Origin: an uncultured Oscillospiraceae bacterium | Lineage (GTDB): Bacteria; Bacillota; Clostridia; Oscillospirales; Ruminococcaceae | Length of the DNA stretch: 22,383 nucleotides | Reading direction: 5' to 3' | Assembly (NCBI GenBank): GCA_910583935.1 | Contig: CAJTZM010000025.1 | Coordinates: forward strand, 1 to 22,383 | In this document: positions 6,432-13,577 of the stretch, piece by piece | Numbering within the stretch: position 1 is the first letter of the stretch | Layout: every line of letters begins with the position of its first letter | Program-made: the position numbers and the translations under genes | Notes under the pieces: generated by a model | Database searches by the model: none | What the model was told of the DNA's origin: nothing | What the model saw: only the letters and a program-made list of their open reading frames with translations

Positions 6432-8033
6432 GTGAGCAGACAAAACACCGAGGGCAGCTTGGCGCTGCAGAAAAGAAAAGTCATCGTCATCGAAGCGGCT
6501 GAAAGACCGGAGACCCAAAAGCTGCGGGTGGCTGCCTACTGCCGGGTCAGCTCCGACTCCAGTGACCAGCTGGGCTCCTTCATGGCGCAGACCCACTACT
6601 ACACCGACCTGATCACGCAAAACCCCAACTGGATCATGGCGGACATCTACGCCGATGAAGGCATAAGTGCAACTTCCACACGGCACCGCGAGGGATTCAA
6701 CAAAATGGTGGAGGATGCCCTGGACGGGAAGATCGACCTCATCATTACCAAGAGCGTTTCGAGGTTTGCGAGGAACACGGTGGACAGCCTTTCCACCATC
6801 CGCAGGCTGAAGGACAACGGCACGGAGTGTTATTTTGAAAAAGAAAACATCTGGACATTCGATTCCAAAGGCGAGCTGCTGATCACCATCATGTCCTCGC
6901 TGGCGCAGGAGGAAAGCCGGAGCATTTCGGAAAACTGCACATGGGGCATGAGGAAGCGGTTCGCAGACGGCAAGGTCACGGTGCCATTCGGAAGGTTCCT
7001 CGGCTATGACCGGGGCGAGGACGGGAACCTTGTCGTCAACGAGGAACAGGCGAAAATCGTGCGGGAAATCTACGGGCTTTTCCTGCAGGGCAGGTCGCCA
7101 TACCAGATAGCCAAAATCCTGACGGAAAAAGGCATCCCCACGCCGGGCGGCAAAAAGGTATGGGGCAAGGCGGTTGTAGAATCCATCCTCACAAACGAGA
7201 AGTACAAAGGCGATGCACTCCTGCAGAAAGTGTACACCACGGATTTTCTCTCGAAAAAGAAAAAGAAGAACGAGGGAGAGGTTCCGCAGTATTATGTGGA
7301 AGGAAACCATGAAGCCATCATACCGCCCGCTGTCTTTGATAACGTGCAGGTGTTGATGCAGTCGCGGGGCAAAGGCAGCAGCCGGAATAGCTGCGTGAGT
7401 ATTTTCTCCAGCAAAATTCGCTGCGGGGACTGCGGGAGCTGGTACGGTTCCAAGGTCTGGCATTCCAACGATAAATACCGGAAGGTGGTCTGGCAGTGCA
7501 ACCACAAATTTGACGGTGGGGAGAAATGTACCACGCCGCATCTGGATGAGGAAACTATCCGGCAGCTTTTCATAAAGGCGCTGAATACCATCAACCGGGA
7601 GAAGACCCGCATCCTTGCAGGCTTTGAGGAAATCAGGGACACGGCATTTGAAACCGGGGAACTGGAGGCGGAGGAACGGCAGCTTAACGGGGAGATGAAC
7701 GTGGCGGCAGAACTGATACAGAAATGCATCGGGGAAAACGCCCGCGTTGCACAGAACCAGGGCGAATATGCCAAACGCTACGATGCACTGGTAGGGCGGT
7801 TTGAAACGGCGAAAGCGCGGCTGGAGGAAGTGCAGGCAGCCATCACGGAGAAACAGGCACAGCGGAAAATGATGGAGAACTTCATGGAGGTGCTGCGGGG
7901 ACTGCCAGAGCAGGTGGATTACTTTGACGAGGGCGCATGGTATGCCATGGTGGATTTTGTGACGGTCTATGGCAAGGAGGATGTGCGGTTCACCTTTAAG
8001 AACGGGATGGAGATTCCAGTAAAAACCAAATAG
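6432..8033 (+). CDS. Large serine recombinase, intact
   Basis: This protein of about 533 residues has an N-terminal resolvase domain with the catalytic serine in AYCRVSSDS (Ser40) and the conserved DEGISAT, KSVSRFARNTVD and LAQEESRSISEN blocks. A Recombinase domain follows (about 200-300, KGIPTPGGKKVWGKAVVESI), then a zinc ribbon (CGDCG at 331-335, with later Cys in WQCNH and KCTTPH), and a C-terminal coiled coil (about 390-480). It belongs to the TnpX/Tn1549-like group that excises and integrates clostridial mobile elements through a covalent Ser-DNA step. GTG at 6432 is preferred. An in-frame GTG at 6423 overlaps the AGGAGG site itself (6418-6423), while 6432 has 8-base spacing. Whether it mobilises the present island is not visible; no convincing att pair was found. 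Confidence 0.93.
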   Translation: MSRQNTEGSLALQKRKVIVIEAAERPETQKLRVAAYCRVSSDSSDQLGSFMAQTHYYTDLITQNPNWIMADIYADEGISATSTRHREGFNKMVEDALDGKIDLIITKSVSRFARNTVDSLSTIRRLKDNGTECYFEKENIWTFDSKGELLITIMSSLAQEESRSISENCTWGMRKRFADGKVTVPFGRFLGYDRGEDGNLVVNEEQAKIVREIYGLFLQGRSPYQIAKILTEKGIPTPGGKKVWGKAVVESILTNEKYKGDALLQKVYTTDFLSKKKKKNEGEVPQYYVEGNHEAIIPPAVFDNVQVLMQSRGKGSSRNSCVSIFSSKIRCGDCGSWYGSKVWHSNDKYRKVVWQCNHKFDGGEKCTTPHLDEETIRQLFIKALNTINREKTRILAGFEEIRDTAFETGELEAEERQLNGEMNVAAELIQKCIGENARVAQNQGEYAKRYDALVGRFETAKARLEEVQAAITEKQAQRKMMENFMEVLRGLPEQVDYFDEGAWYAMVDFVTVYGKEDVRFTFKNGMEIPVKTK

Positions 8034-8046
8034 GAAATACAGATTG

Positions 8047-8075
8047 CACTTCACGGGAATGTGGAGTGTTTTCTT
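8047..8075 (+). terminator. Terminator of the intact recombinase
   Basis: CACTTCAC (8047-8054) pairs with GTGGAGTG (8061-8068, one wobble) around GGGAAT, followed by TTTTCTTATTTT. From here to about 8160 the DNA is AT-rich with no gene. Confidence 0.6.
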
Positions 8076-8166
8076 ATTTTAAAGGCGTTTTTTACATTTG
8101 AACCCCCTTTGGAGGCAAAATAAAAAAGTATAGGGAAAATAAAATTGTATCAAAATGGGCTATTAG

Positions 8167-9561
8167 ATAGACGAGGGCATTTCCGCAACGAATACCAAAA
8201 AGCGCGAAGGCTTTAACCGTATGGTGGCCGACGCGCTGGCAGGAAAAATTGACCTTATCATTACCAAGTCGATCAGCCGGTTTGCCCGCAATACAGTGGA
8301 TACCTTAACCACAGTACGGAGGCTCAAAGAAAAAGGGGTTGAGGTATTGTTCGAGAAAGAAAATATTCATACTCTCGACGGCAAGGGTGAGCTGCTTATC
8401 ACCATCATGTCCTCGCTGGCGCAGGAAGAAAGCCGCTCTATTTCCGAGAATGTGACGTGGGGCCAGCGCAAGCGCTTTGCAGACGGGAAAGTGAGCCTGC
8501 CCTATGGCCGGTTCCTCGGATATAAACGGGGCGAAAACGGCCTGCCGGAGATCATTGAAAAGAAAGCACAAATTGTACAGCTTATTTTCCGGCTGTTCCT
8601 TTATGGGAAATCTCCCTCTGCAATCGCTACCTATCTGACCGGCGAAGGTATCCCAACGCCGGGCGGAAAGACTATCTGGCGGAGCAAGACCGTGGAAAGT
8701 ATTCTCACGAATGAAAAATACAAAGGCGACGCCCGCCTGCAGAAAAAATTCACGGTGGATTTTCTCAGTAAAAAGGTGAAAGTCAGTGAGGGCGAGGTGC
8801 CGCAGTATTATGTAGAGAACAGCCATCCGGCCATTATTCCGCCGGAAGTATTTGACCTTGTGCAGTATGAATGGAAACAGCGCAAGACCGACGGCCACTG
8901 GACGAGCAGCGCCCATCCTTTCAGCGGAAAAATTTTCTGCGGGGAATGTGGCGGCCAGTATGGCAGCAAAATATGGGATTCCAACACCGAATACCGCCGC
9001 CTGATCTGGCAATGCAACAACAAATATAAGGGCGGACATTGCCATACGCCCCATTTAACAGAAGCGGAAATCAAAGCGGCTTTCCTTTCCGCTTTCAATG
9101 CTATCCTGCATGACCGGGCGGAAATAATGGCGGCATATAACGAGGTGATCGAGGCCCTTACCGATACCTCCGACCTTGACGCAGAACGCAGGGGATTACA
9201 GAACGAGGCCGATGTGGTAACACAGCTGATAAAAAAGGCGATTTCCGAAAATGCGCATAAGGCGCAGGATCAGGAAGAATACCAGCGCAAATATGAAGGT
9301 TATTGCGCCCGCTTTGAAAAAGCCCGGAACCGGCTGGCGGAAATCGAGGACATCTGTTTGGAGCGCAATGCCAAGAAAGTCAAAATCCAGATGTTCATGG
9401 AGCGCATGGGCCAGTATGCCGAGCTGGTAACGGAATTTGACGAGGAGCTTTGGTATTCCACGGTGGATATGGTAACGGTATTTGAGGATAAGCGGATGGC
9501 CTTTACTTTCCGCGACGGGACGCAGGTAACAATTAAAAAGGAAGCATGGGAAGCGGCATAA
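8167..9561 (+). pseudogene. Second large serine recombinase, 5'-truncated, catalytic serine missing
   Basis: The open frame starts in the middle of the resolvase domain (IDEGISATNTKKREGFNRMV) right after a TAG at 8164-8166. The first 70-90 residues, including the catalytic serine and the YxRVS motif, are absent. The rest is complete: LAQEESRSISENVTW, the Recombinase domain with GIPTPGGKTIW, a zinc ribbon (CGECGGQYG, WQCNNK), a coiled coil and a C-terminal beta segment ending EAWEAA. It is a clear paralogue of the intact recombinase upstream, in the same direction, with long stretches conserved even at DNA level. ATG at 8221 could start a 446-residue product, but the ribosome site there is poor. 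I call it a remnant, possibly the original recombinase at the right end of an integrative element. A dominant-negative or DNA-binding role is possible but unsupported. Confidence 0.85.
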
Positions 9562-9567
9562 TAAACG

Positions 9568-9602
9568 GCCCGCAGGTTCTATTCCAGAGCCTGCGGGCTT
9601 TT
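9568..9602. terminator. Terminator between recombinase remnant and XRE gene
   Basis: GCCCGCAGG (9568-9576) pairs with CCTGCGGGC (9590-9598) and is followed by TTTT. It sits between two convergent genes and may serve both. Confidence 0.85.
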
Positions 9603-9608
9603 CGTCGT

Positions 9609-9911
9609 TCACATGGTATTGATAAGAGCAAGCAGGGCTTTTTTCTGCTCATCGTTTAAGGTACTCCATTTTGAAAACAGGGTGCGCTGTTCCTCGGTAA
9701 ATTCCGCCGGGCCATTCCCCTCGGAGAAGAATTGCGCTAAAGTTATACCAAACGCCCCGCATACCGCCTCTAAGGTCGGCAGTGTTGGCGCATTATTTCT
9801 GTTGAACATATTTGTAACGGTGGAATGGGAAAGGCCGGATTCCTTCGCCAAGCGGTAATCCGTCCAACCACGTTCCTCCATGAGTTGTTTTTTGCGTTTC
9901 TGCGCATCCAT
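9609..9911 (-). CDS. XRE-family HTH repressor
   Basis: This 100-residue protein has an N-terminal HTH (about residues 5-65). The recognition region SGLSHSTVTNMFNRNNAP and the TLEAVCGAFGITLAQFF helix are typical of XRE/Cro repressors. The tail (FTEEQRTLFSKWSTLNDEQK) is a common short dimerisation segment in Firmicutes regulators of this size. It is transcribed away from the Spo0A-C-like gene at 10068, and the shared 156-bp intergenic region holds a duplicated operator-like block, so autoregulation and control of the divergent gene are likely. The ATG at 9911 has an AGGTG site upstream. Whether this repressor belongs to the recombinase element or to the host is not certain, but the position next to the recombinase end suggests the element. 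Confidence 0.85.
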   Translation of the reverse strand: MDAQKRKKQLMEERGWTDYRLAKESGLSHSTVTNMFNRNNAPTLPTLEAVCGAFGITLAQFFSEGNGPAEFTEEQRTLFSKWSTLNDEQKKALLALINTM

Positions 9912-9941
9912 GCCATCACCTGCCTATCTGTATCTATTCTA

Positions 9942-10027
9942 ATTCCCAAAAGGGTGATATAATAGTCACAATCGGTAGACAGACTATTTCCTAAAAGGGA
10001 ATTACTCTGTTATAGCGTGGTAGACAG
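9942..10027. repeat. Duplicated operator-like block between divergent genes
   Basis: Two imperfect copies of a block about 45 bp apart each contain a TTCCC/GGG palindrome-like core around A4 (AATTCCCAAAAGGG at 9941-9954; TTTCCTAAAAGGGAATT at 9987-10003). About 20 bases further each has an identical GGTAGACAG (9974-9982 and 10019-10027). A TATAAT (9958-9963) and a TATACT (10033-10038) lie just after the first core and after the second GGTAGACAG. The layout suits two sites for a dimeric repressor. Confidence 0.55.
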
Positions 10028-10032
10028 GCGAG

Positions 10033-10038
10033 TATACT
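10033..10038 (+). promoter_or_regulatory. Candidate -10 of the Spo0A-C-like gene
   Basis: TATACT lies 30 bases before the ATG at 10068, directly downstream of the second operator-like block. No consensus -35 is seen 17 bases upstream. Confidence 0.4.
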
Positions 10039-10067
10039 ATTCATAAAAAATCGGGAGGCTTGCTGCT

Positions 10068-10316
10068 ATGGAAGAAGAAACTGTATTTGAAAGGCTGGCC
10101 CGTGAAAGGAATATCACGGTGGAGGAAATGCGGGCAATCATCTCGGCCCGCATTGAGGCCGGAATGAATGACCCTGACCCGGAGAAGCGGGCGCAATGGG
10201 AAAGGATACCCCGCGCCGGGAAGATACCCACGCCGGAGGAGTGGCTCCGGTATGCGGTGGAGCGGATCGAGGCCGAAGGGCGCGGCGATCTACTGCGCTG
10301 GTATCCGAACCTTTGA
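10068..10316 (+). CDS. Small protein resembling the Spo0A C-terminal DNA-binding domain
   Basis: This 82-residue protein has no receiver domain. Its pattern RERNITVEEMRAIISARIEAG followed by KIPTPEEWLRYAVERI matches the end of the Spo0A effector domain, where TPSRVERAIRHAIE is followed by KPTNSEFIALVADKL. Such free-standing Spo0A-C-like proteins are common in clostridial accessory regions and are usually named after that domain, but their function is unknown. If the similarity is structural, it could bind DNA without phosphorylation control; equally it may use the helices for protein contacts. GGGAGG lies 9 bases before the ATG. It is divergent from the XRE repressor, shares the operator block with it, and is followed by its own terminator. 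I am confident of the gene, less so of the domain. Confidence 0.75.
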   Translation: MEEETVFERLARERNITVEEMRAIISARIEAGMNDPDPEKRAQWERIPRAGKIPTPEEWLRYAVERIEAEGRGDLLRWYPNL

Positions 10317-10330
10317 ATATAGGTGCATAG

Positions 10331-10390
10331 GCAAGAAAAACAGCGGAAATGAACACCTTTGTTGGTGACTTTCCCGCTGTTTTTTCTTGC
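10331..10390 (+). terminator. Long hairpin terminator after the Spo0A-C-like gene
   Basis: GCAAGAAAAACAGCGGAAA (10331-10349) pairs with minor bulges to 10370-10390. The enclosed loop contains a smaller CACC/GGTG hairpin. The A- and T-rich outer stem gives U-tracts in both directions. Confidence 0.8.
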
Positions 10391-10456
10391 GCTAAATTCT
10401 ATTAAAAACTGTTCCTTTAAACATATTTTGTAACACAGAATAAAATTTTGACCATT

Positions 10457-10669
10457 ATGGATCATGCGTTATACCTTTACGAAATGGACTATCAGGAGGC
10501 GTCGATTGTCGGTCTGTGCACAAGCGATGAGAAAATGCTGCTTTTTTTGCGTGACAGCGATAACAAAGAGATAGAACTCTTTGGCGAAATCAGCAAAATA
10601 CTTTCCAATCCGATTTCTGACCCAGAGGAAAAATTCAATCTGCGCGCAAAATGGCTTAGTATTGAATAA
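10457..10669 (+). CDS. Hypothetical small protein, possibly a 3' gene remnant
   Basis: This 70-residue frame starts with MDHALYLYEMDYQEASIVG and continues through a beta-like stretch and an acidic helix (NPISDPEEKFNLRAKW). I recognise no family. ATG at 10457 or TTG at 10448 could start it, but no ribosome site is visible upstream, and the surrounding DNA is more AT-rich than its neighbours. The shape (short strands then a charged C-terminal helix) would suit a small immunity-type protein or the C-terminal end of a longer one. Lack of a ribosome site argues for a remnant. It is the last gene-like frame before the core-genome genes and is followed by a possible hairpin terminator (10708-10736). 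Confidence 0.4.
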   Translation: MDHALYLYEMDYQEASIVGLCTSDEKMLLFLRDSDNKEIELFGEISKILSNPISDPEEKFNLRAKWLSIE

Positions 10670-10707
10670 GCTGGCGGGAGAAAGCCGCAAGGTTTGAGCG
10701 CCCCGGC

Positions 10708-10736
10708 AAAAACGGTGACAAGAGACTGTCGTTTTT
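10708..10736 (+). terminator. Possible terminator at the right edge of the island
   Basis: AAAAACG...GACA (10708-10720) pairs with TGTC-GTTTTT (10727-10735) with a two-base bulge, ending in a short T-run. It separates the orphan frame from the deacetylase gene. Confidence 0.5.
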
Positions 10737-10802
10737 CACATTCGTCCCCAAAAGACAAAACGGCCAGGCAGGCCGCATAGAATGGGTAGCGGGGGGATGT
10801 AT

Positions 10803-11600
10803 GTGAGACAGCGCTACCTGGTTGTGGGGAAAAGGAAATCGGTCTGGCTTTTGCTGGGCGCTTTGGTATACGCGGCGGTAGTTCTGCTGGGGCTTGGGAA
10901 TATGGTTGTATCGCTGGTCTCCATCAGCGACAAGGAGCTTCCGGTCTACTCGGTCCAGCGCGAAGAGCCGCTGGCTGCGCTAACCTTTAATTGCGCCTGG
11001 GATGAAAACGATATCCCGCAGCTGTTAAGGCTATTGGAGCAGGAAAAAATCAAGGCGACCTTTTTCCTGGTGGGGCAGTGGATTGAGCAATATCCCGATT
11101 CGGTGCGGCAGATCGCAGCGGCCGGGCATGAAATCGGAAACCATTCCTATTCCCATGTGGATTTTGTAGGAGCCGGGGAGGAGACGATCCGCCAGCAGAT
11201 GGAGAAAACGGATGCTCTGGTACAGGAGCTGACGGGGGTGAAGCCCACCCTTGCCCGGGTCCCGTCCGGCTCGTATGACAGCAGGGTGATCCGGCTTTTG
11301 CGGCAGCAGGGCTATGAGGTCATCCAATGGGATGTGGATTCGGTGGATTGGAAAAAGCCGCCTGCAAAAGAAATTGTTCGGAAGGTGGTGGGTAAGGCGC
11401 AAAACGGCAGTATTGTGCTGTTTCATTCCGGCGCCGCTACCACGATGGAGGCGCTGCCGGATGTAATCGCCGGCCTGCGGGAAAAGGGATTTCGATTTGC
11501 TAAGGTGGGAGAGCTGCTGCTGGAAGGTGAAACGGCAATTGATCACACCGGCCGACAAGTTCCGGTAGAAAAAGACGCTTCTTATCCGCAGAAGCCATAA
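10803..11600 (+). CDS. PdaB-like polysaccharide deacetylase, membrane anchored
   Basis: The product (about 265 residues) has an N-terminal signal-anchor (about 12-35, SVWLLLGALVYAAVVLLGLG) and an extracytoplasmic NodB domain. Visible motifs are LTFNCAWDEN (motif 1), GHEIGNHSYSHVDF with the zinc-binding pair His114/His118 (motif 2), RVPSGSYD (motif 3), and IQWDVDSVDW. The family removes acetyl groups from cell-wall glycans. The closest type is the clostridial PdaB-like sporulation group, which has FN at motif 1 where classical enzymes have FDD, so Asn63 replaces the usual catalytic Asp and Asp67 may act instead. GTG at 10803 is preferred: GGGGGG lies 6 bases upstream, while the ATG at 10797 directly abuts it. 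The ATG at 10782 has no site. A perfect bidirectional terminator follows. Confidence 0.85.
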   Translation: MRQRYLVVGKRKSVWLLLGALVYAAVVLLGLGNMVVSLVSISDKELPVYSVQREEPLAALTFNCAWDENDIPQLLRLLEQEKIKATFFLVGQWIEQYPDSVRQIAAAGHEIGNHSYSHVDFVGAGEETIRQQMEKTDALVQELTGVKPTLARVPSGSYDSRVIRLLRQQGYEVIQWDVDSVDWKKPPAKEIVRKVVGKAQNGSIVLFHSGAATTMEALPDVIAGLREKGFRFAKVGELLLEGETAIDHTGRQVPVEKDASYPQKP

Positions 11601-11645
11601 ATCCAATTAAAAAGCAGGGGATTCCCCCTGCTTTTTAATTGGATT
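11600..11645. terminator. Bidirectional terminator between deacetylase and oligoendopeptidase
   Basis: A perfect 21-bp stem (AATCCAATTAAAAAGCAGGGG at 11600-11620, complement at 11625-11645) has a four-base loop and A/T-rich flanks, so it gives a U-tract on both strands for the two convergent genes. Confidence 0.95.
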
Positions 11646-11647
11646 GT

Positions 11648-13342
11648 TTATTTTGTGGGCTGATGGGCTAGGCACCAGCCCTTGGCGGATTCGGCCACCT
11701 CCCGAATGCATCCGTCGTCAAAGGGTGTTTTCAGCCCCGCCGCCTTTACCACATCCACAAAGGTGCCGGTGCCGGCCTGATTGACCAGTGTCAGATACCG
11801 GCTCCAGGCGTTTTTGGGATCCTTTAAATACAGCGCCCAGAACTGCAGCGCTACGGTCTGGGCCAGGCAGTAGTCGATGTAGTAAAAGGGATTGAGGTAG
11901 ATGTGCATCTGCCGCTGCCAGCCTGCGCCGCGGCCGTAAAAGGGCAGATCGCCAAATTCCAGATACGGGCGGTATTTTTTCTCCAGCTCCATCCAGGCGT
12001 TGTTGCGCTGTTCGGGCGTCAGCTGCGGATTTTCGTATACAATATGCTGGAATTCGTCGACCATACAGCCATAGGGCAGGAAAAATACCGCGCTTTCCGC
12101 ATGAAACAGCTGGTATTTATCCGTTGCGTCGGCAAAAAACAGCTGGTGATAGTCCGAGGTGAGAAATTCCATGCTCATCGAGTGGACCTCGCACGCTTCC
12201 AGCGTATTGTCCGCGTATTCCGGCAGCAGATTCTGCTTGGCCGCCTGATAAGCGGCGAAGGCGTGCCCTGCCTCGTGGGTCAGCACATCCACATCGCCGG
12301 CGGTCCCGTTGAAATTGGAAAAGATGAACGGGCTTTTCTGGCTGGGGATGTAGGTGCAGTATCCACCGGGGGCTTTGCCCTCCTTGGCCAGCACGTCGAA
12401 CAGCTGCGAATCAAACATGAAGTCGATAAACTCGGCGGTCTCCGGGGAAAGCGCCCGGTACATCTGCTGGCCGGCAGCGAGGATTTCGTCGGAGGAGCCA
12501 AAGGGGATGGGGTTGCCGTCGGGGAATAGGAAGGTATCGTCGAAAAACTGCAGGGAATCCGCGCCGATTCTCTGCTGCTGCACCTTTTTCAGCTCGCAAA
12601 CGGCGGGGACCATCTCCTCCACAATTTTTTGACGGTACGCCTTTACCTCGGGTATGCCGTATCCGTTGCGCTTCATCCGAATATAGCCTAAGGGAATAAA
12701 GTTTTCGTATCCCATGCGCTTGGCCTGTTCGGTTCGATTTTGGACCAGCTTGTCATAAATTTCATCGAATTGTTCCCGATTTTCATCAAAGAAGCGGCCC
12801 TCCGCCTCAAAAGCGGCCTTGCGGACCGACCGGTCCCGATCCTGCTTATAGGGGGTCAGCTGGGCGACGGTGAGCGTTTTGCCCTGAAAGGGGATCTGGG
12901 CGGAAGCGTATAAGCGTTGGTATTCAGTCTGCAGGCGGTTTTCCTCCTGCATCAGCGGGATGATGGAAGGATCGGCAGATTTGACCTCGATTTCCATTTT
13001 ATCGAATAAAAGCTTCCCCAGATCCTTTTCCAGCTCTGCCCGGCACCCGCTGGCAAGCATGGCGCGGTAGATATCCAGCTGCTTGTCCATGAGCAGGGGG
13101 AGGTTTTCGTCCCAGAAGGTGTTTTCCTTTTCATAAAAGGGGTCGCGGGTGTCCACCGTATGGCGTACATAGCAGATGGAGGACATGCTCCCGATTTGTT
13201 CGGTGATTTTTTCAAAAGACAAAAAGGCCTCCTTCGCCTCCTTCGCCGTTCTGGCATGACCGATAGAATCAGACAGCTTGTCCAGCTGCGCCATGGCTGC
13301 CGCCAGATCCGGGCGCTCATAAGGAAATTCGGCAAACTTCAT
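11648..13342 (-). CDS. M3-family oligoendopeptidase (PepF-like)
   Basis: This 564-residue cytoplasmic zinc peptidase has the M3B layout: a helical N-terminal half and the catalytic HEXXH in LTHEAGHAFAAYQ (His356, Glu357, His360). The third zinc ligand lies in LEACEVHSMSMEFLT (Glu385 region). A substrate-binding region with YGRGAGWQRQMHIYLNPFYYIDYCLAQ lies near the C-terminus. Length and motifs are normal for the family, which degrades short peptides inside the cell. There is no signal peptide. An AGAGGG site precedes ATG. It is transcribed on its own, convergent to the deacetylase and divergent from the MATE gene. Confidence 0.95.
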   Translation of the reverse strand: MKFAEFPYERPDLAAAMAQLDKLSDSIGHARTAKEAKEAFLSFEKITEQIGSMSSICYVRHTVDTRDPFYEKENTFWDENLPLLMDKQLDIYRAMLASGCRAELEKDLGKLLFDKMEIEVKSADPSIIPLMQEENRLQTEYQRLYASAQIPFQGKTLTVAQLTPYKQDRDRSVRKAAFEAEGRFFDENREQFDEIYDKLVQNRTEQAKRMGYENFIPLGYIRMKRNGYGIPEVKAYRQKIVEEMVPAVCELKKVQQQRIGADSLQFFDDTFLFPDGNPIPFGSSDEILAAGQQMYRALSPETAEFIDFMFDSQLFDVLAKEGKAPGGYCTYIPSQKSPFIFSNFNGTAGDVDVLTHEAGHAFAAYQAAKQNLLPEYADNTLEACEVHSMSMEFLTSDYHQLFFADATDKYQLFHAESAVFFLPYGCMVDEFQHIVYENPQLTPEQRNNAWMELEKKYRPYLEFGDLPFYGRGAGWQRQMHIYLNPFYYIDYCLAQTVALQFWALYLKDPKNAWSRYLTLVNQAGTGTFVDVVKAAGLKTPFDDGCIREVAESAKGWCLAHQPTK

Positions 13343-13374
13343 AATATCCCTCTTTTCCAGATTTTGATAAGTTT

Positions 13375-13403
13375 AGTATAACACAAAAAAAAGGCGGAGA
13401 AAA
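13375..13403 (-). promoter_or_regulatory. Candidate promoter of the oligoendopeptidase
   Basis: On the minus strand TATACT (13380-13375) lies about 33 bases before the ATG, with a weak -35 (TTTTCT) 17 bases upstream. Confidence 0.4.
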
Positions 13404-13471
13404 GAGAATTCTGTTTTTTCTTTATCCGGTAAAGCAATGGATGGAACAAAAGGCATATTTCCAATTTCCTC

Positions 13472-13500
13472 TTGCAATTTGCTCTTCTTTGGCGCATTAT
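13472..13500 (+). promoter_or_regulatory. Promoter of the MATE transporter
   Basis: TTGCAA (13472-13477) and CATTAT (13495-13500) are separated by exactly 17 bases, about 78 bases before the MATE start codon. Confidence 0.6.
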
Positions 13501-13577
13501 GGGAAAGGAATGAACGGTTTTTTCACCGATGACCCGTCAACGGTCCCGTTGGCACAAAATAGAGAGGAGCAAGAAAG

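Noticed and set aside
6381..8054. 557-codon open frame on the minus strand opposite the intact recombinase
   Set aside because: It mirrors the strongly conserved recombinase reading, has no ribosome site and no recognisable motif.
6381..8170. CTATTGCATAG (about 6381-6391) and CTATTAGATAG (about 8160-8170) as attL/attR of the intact recombinase
   Set aside because: The match is short, AT-rich and imperfect (9 of 11), and no empty site is available to support it.
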